Source: Planctomycetota bacterium
Lineage (GTDB): Bacteria; Planctomycetota; Phycisphaerae; Sedimentisphaerales; SG8-4
Reading direction: 5' to 3'
DNA length: 10,235 nt
Assembly (NCBI GenBank): GCA_030607345.1
Contig: JAUWKC010000024.1
Location: 1 to 10,235 of the forward strand
The translations under genes and the position numbers were made by a program. The notes under the pieces were generated by a model, which saw only the letters and a list, made by a program, of their open reading frames with translations, was not told the origin of the DNA and ran no database searches. The stretch's first letter is position 1. Each line of letters begins with the position of its first letter. Of the stretch, positions 7,697 to 10,235 are shown in pieces.

Positions 7697-7724
7697 ATTT
7701 TACCCGATACCGCCGCTTTGTCAA
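7697..7724 (-). promoter_or_regulatory. Predicted promoter of tRNA-His
   Basis: On the minus strand a perfect TTGACA (7724-7719) is followed after 16 bp by TAAAAT (7702-7697), a 5/6 match to the -10 box. Transcription would start near 7690, giving a leader of about 48 nt before the tRNA. It may also serve the co-oriented spermidine-synthase-like gene. The DNA between this promoter and the divergent one (7725-7877) shows no gene and no clear repeat. Confidence 0.6.
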
Positions 7725-7877
7725 ACACCTTGTTCCATTTCGACCGTCCCGCCCCGCCTTCATCCGCGACCTCCGATTCACGATTCACGAGCTACAGCCG
7801 CTTCGCATCACTAAACTTCCCACCCGGACATCACCAATCAAAACACACAAACCCATAATCTCGAAAATTCTTACTAC

Positions 7878-7906
7878 TTGAAATCAACACGAAAAAATGC
7901 TATCAT
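7878..7906 (+). promoter_or_regulatory. Predicted promoter of the two-gene unit at 7961 and 8369
   Basis: TTGAAA (7878-7883) and TATCAT (7901-7906) each match the sigma70 consensus at 5 of 6 positions and are separated by exactly 17 bp. The start site would be near 7913, about 48 nt before the ATG at 7961. The promoter faces away from the tRNA-His promoter. Confidence 0.6.
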
Positions 7907-7960
7907 GCTCCTGCAAGAACAAAACAGGAATACAACATTGTTTCTCGAAAGGACACGGCA

Positions 7961-8350
7961 ATGCAGAACCAATATAACCTCGAACATGACGAAATCAATG
8001 ACCCTAGAAAAGAGCTCGAACACTTCCAGCAGGAGAAGGAAAGGGTCAGAGGCATCGTCGGAAAAATCGGCGGCGTACCGAAATTCAGAACAAAGCTCAT
8101 CAACGCATTATTCATAGTCGTCATCGCCGCTTCCGTAGTAGTCTCAATCTTCGCCGGACAGCAGCTCCGCCTCTTGATGATTGAGCTGGCCACCATAACG
8201 CTCTCGGTCAAAATCATCTATCTGATACACTGCCAGACACGCGTCAATCACTTCGAATTCTGGATACTCTCCTCCCTCGAATGGCGCCTCAACGAAATTA
8301 TGAGAACAATCAAAAAAAAAAAACAAAACCAGACTAATCCCGGTCAATAA
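7961..8350 (+). CDS. Small two-TM membrane protein of unknown function
   Basis: The product has 129 aa. ATG 7961 is preceded by AAAGGA (7948-7953), 7 nt away. Residues 8-34 are highly charged and Glu/Lys/Arg-rich, compatible with a short amphipathic or coiled-coil helix. Two hydrophobic segments follow at about 46-65 and 70-90, then a soluble stretch (QTRVNHFEFWILSSLEWRL) and a basic tail with KKKK at 118-121, encoded in a run of 12 A (8312-8323). No signal peptide, catalytic motif or known family is recognised. It stops 18 nt before the next gene and very likely shares its transcript. A role at the membrane is all that can be inferred. Confidence 0.8.
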   Translation: MQNQYNLEHDEINDPRKELEHFQQEKERVRGIVGKIGGVPKFRTKLINALFIVVIAASVVVSIFAGQQLRLLMIELATITLSVKIIYLIHCQTRVNHFEFWILSSLEWRLNEIMRTIKKKKQNQTNPGQ

Positions 8351-8368
8351 TTCTTAAGGTGGGTGATT

Positions 8369-10235
8369 GTGCATAACAAAAAGTGGCTGACAATTCTACT
8401 TGTGCATATTGTAATCCCGAGCCTGGCTTTGGCAGAGTTAAACCCGGAAACAATCCTCCATTACAGCTTCGACGGCACTTTGGGTGGTGACATTCCCGGC
8501 ATCCTGCCCGACGACACGGGGACATATACTGCTGTGATTATCGCCGGCTCCGATGCGGATTCGACCATAAAGTACGGTGCTGCCAACCCGTTTTACAATC
8601 CGGCAGGAACCTCCGCCGAGTTTTATAATGACAACTGGTCGAACGACGCAGGCGATGTCCTCATAATTCCGGACGCAGGCGAAAACGATATTGACGGTCT
8701 GGACTTCGGACCGTTTCTCCAATTCTCAGTCGAAGCATATATCAATCCCGCCTCCGGAGCTGCATCGGCAAAAACAAGAAGAATCTTCTCGAAAGAGATT
8801 TACTCCTATATGTATATCGACGATTCACAAACACTCCATGCAATACGAAAATGGGGCGGCGGCGACTGGGATGTAAAATGGACTCACCTTACCGCGGACA
8901 ATATCCCGCTTGATGACTGGACTCACCTCAGAATGACGTGGGACGCGTATGCCCTCGACGATAAATTCAAACTGTATATCAACGACACACTGCTCGACAG
9001 TGCACCCGGCAATTGCCTGGATACCGGCGATTCAACTGCAGGCCTTGCTATCGGCGGCTATGAGCGGGACACAGGCACAAAGGCACAATTTTTCTGCGGT
9101 AAAATAGATGAGTTCCTAATCAAAGGCTCGATACGTGACCCGGGCAGATTCCTTACGGACCCTCACAGGCCCGTTGTTGCCGCGGGCAGTCGATATCCGA
9201 CGGTCAATATTCTCCTCGATGACAATGGCGCCATCACGGGCCAAATTGTCCGCGTCGACGCAAACACCTTCGGCCCAATCGACGCTTTATTTACTCCACA
9301 AACCATACTTGAACTTGAGCCCATCAACGTTACCGCAGGGATATTGAAAAAGCTCATCCCCGACGGCAATGTCCCAGGACCGGGCAGATATGAATTTCAC
9401 CTGACACGGACAAGCCCGGGGCATCCACAGTATCACCGTGTAATGCCATTCACCGTCCTCGAAAACGCCGATGAAAACCGGGGTACCCCAGGTGACCCAA
9501 ACGGAATAGTCTACCGCAACAAAAAACCCTGGCTGCCTATAGTTATTTATGTTAACAGCAGAACAGGCTCAGGGCCCAATACTGTTCTGCGAGACAGATT
9601 CCTTAACTACTTCGAAGGCACTACTTTGTGCATGATGGATTACTGCGTACCAAGGGGCGGCTATGACTACGTTCAGGACTTTCTCGACAGGGCGCAGCAA
9701 CGCTCAATACCGATTGTATTCCACACTCCATTGTACTACTATTCCGATTCCGAGGGCTACGCCATCGACGAGTGGTTTCCCGGACAAAACCCGATGGATG
9801 TACTCCATGAGCTTATGTCAAGATTTCGAGACCATCCGGCTGTCGTACTTCACTACACTAATGACGAAAGGCCTGATTCAATGCACGACGAACTAAGGCG
9901 GATGCAGACTGAGTTGCTTAGACACGACCCATTCCATCCGACGCTGGTGCAACACTACGGCTACGACAGAATAGAGTCACAGTCGGATTGCTACGACATC
10001 TATGCGCAACAGCGTTACAACAACAATATACGCACCTTTCTTCCCACTGTCGTTGAAATCCAGGACCACATGATTGACCCCATACCATTCTGGGTGAATA
10101 TGCGTCTTAACAACCCCAATATCAAAACCAGCAGTTACATCTGTATTGCCGGCGGAGCAAAAGGCCTGATGTTCTACAAATTTGCCACTCTGTGGGATGA
10201 CCAGCAAACCTTTCAGAGCAAGTGGGCGACCGTCG
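8369..10235 (+). CDS. Secreted LamG-domain protein with TIM-barrel/glycosidase-like region, 3' partial
   Basis: The frame is open from the TAA at 8348 to the right edge with no stop, giving at least 622 residues. The likely start is GTG 8369, with AAGG (8356-8359) 9 nt upstream; the in-frame GTG at 8363 is too close to that site. Residues 1-22 form a Sec signal peptide: HNKKW, a hydrophobic core, then SLALA before Glu23. Residues 27-252 resemble a LamG/concanavalin-A-like domain (ILHYSFDGTLGGD, FSVEAYINP, WTHLRMTWDA, KIDEFLIKG). About 253-380 is a beta-rich linker that could be an Ig-like domain. From about 387 the sequence looks like a (beta/alpha)8 glycosidase. PAVVLHYTNDERP (490-502) resembles the Asn/Asp-Glu acid/base motif at the end of strand 4 in clan GH-A enzymes, making Glu500 the candidate. 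The family and substrate cannot be named. It probably binds and cleaves an extracellular polysaccharide. It is co-transcribed with the small membrane protein upstream. Confidence 0.85.
   Translation, partial: MHNKKWLTILLVHIVIPSLALAELNPETILHYSFDGTLGGDIPGILPDDTGTYTAVIIAGSDADSTIKYGAANPFYNPAGTSAEFYNDNWSNDAGDVLIIPDAGENDIDGLDFGPFLQFSVEAYINPASGAASAKTRRIFSKEIYSYMYIDDSQTLHAIRKWGGGDWDVKWTHLTADNIPLDDWTHLRMTWDAYALDDKFKLYINDTLLDSAPGNCLDTGDSTAGLAIGGYERDTGTKAQFFCGKIDEFLIKGSIRDPGRFLTDPHRPVVAAGSRYPTVNILLDDNGAITGQIVRVDANTFGPIDALFTPQTILELEPINVTAGILKKLIPDGNVPGPGRYEFHLTRTSPGHPQYHRVMPFTVLENADENRGTPGDPNGIVYRNKKPWLPIVIYVNSRTGSGPNTVLRDRFLNYFEGTTLCMMDYCVPRGGYDYVQDFLDRAQQRSIPIVFHTPLYYYSDSEGYAIDEWFPGQNPMDVLHELMSRFRDHPAVVLHYTNDERPDSMHDELRRMQTELLRHDPFHPTLVQHYGYDRIESQSDCYDIYAQQRYNNNIRTFLPTVVEIQDHMIDPIPFWVNMRLNNPNIKTSSYICIAGGAKGLMFYKFATLWDDQQTFQSKWATV

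Noticed and set aside
8312..8323. Run of 12 A as a programmed slippage site
   Set aside because: The other two frames close within about 35 nt and yield no meaningful extension. It is more simply a Lys run, though an indel error there is possible.
1..10235. CRISPR array, insertion sequence, phage or toxin-antitoxin module
   Set aside because: I found no regularly spaced repeats, transposase or integrase motifs, terminal inverted repeats, or small paired genes of that kind anywhere in the window.

Overview
The window looks like a chromosomal segment from an environmental Planctomycetota bacterium, possibly of the Phycisphaerae/Sedimentisphaerales type. This assignment is an inference. It rests on the mix of very large secreted carbohydrate-active proteins (a formylglycine-enzyme-like domain fused to a sialidase-type propeller, and a LamG domain fused to a TIM-barrel-like domain), a Tat-exported sugar-isomerase-fold protein, a GTP-type PEP carboxykinase and a membrane-fused spermidine-synthase-like protein. 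No 16S or other marker gene is present to confirm it.

Layout, left to right. (1) 1-1514 (+): the 3' part of a gene cut by the window edge, encoding the end of an FGE/SUMF1-type domain followed by a BNR/Asp-box sialidase-like propeller. (2) 1515-1744: intergenic, with a good sigma70-type promoter and a 10-bp direct repeat upstream of it. (3) 1745-3625 (+): pckG, GTP-dependent PEP carboxykinase, complete. (4) 3626-3811: intergenic with a promoter carrying a perfect TATAAT. (5) 3812-5320 (+): a Tat-signal protein with an L-fucose/L-arabinose isomerase-like fold, split by an in-frame TAA at 5015-5017. The C-terminal domain continues in the same frame to 5320. (6) 5338-7398 (-): a convergent gene for a polytopic membrane protein with a C-terminal spermidine-synthase-like SAM-binding domain. 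Two small hairpins sit at the junction with the previous gene. (7) 7569-7642 (-): tRNA-His(GTG) with its own promoter at 7697-7724. (8) 7878-7906: a divergent promoter driving a two-gene unit on the + strand. The unit comprises a 129-residue two-TM protein (7961-8350) and, 18 nt later, a large GTG-initiated secreted LamG/glycosidase-like protein (8369 to the right edge).

Functionally the window mixes housekeeping genes (PEP carboxykinase, tRNA-His) with genes for extracellular polysaccharide recognition or breakdown at both edges. The genes do not form one pathway. The only clear operon is the small membrane protein plus the LamG protein. tRNA-His and the spermidine-synthase-like gene are co-oriented, 170 bp apart, with no evident terminator between them.

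The observations most worth a second look are the single in-frame stop in the isomerase-fold gene, the domain fusion at the left edge, and the GTG-start secreted protein at the right edge. I see no CRISPR array, transposase, phage gene or obvious defence system, and nothing here that I would claim as a new system.
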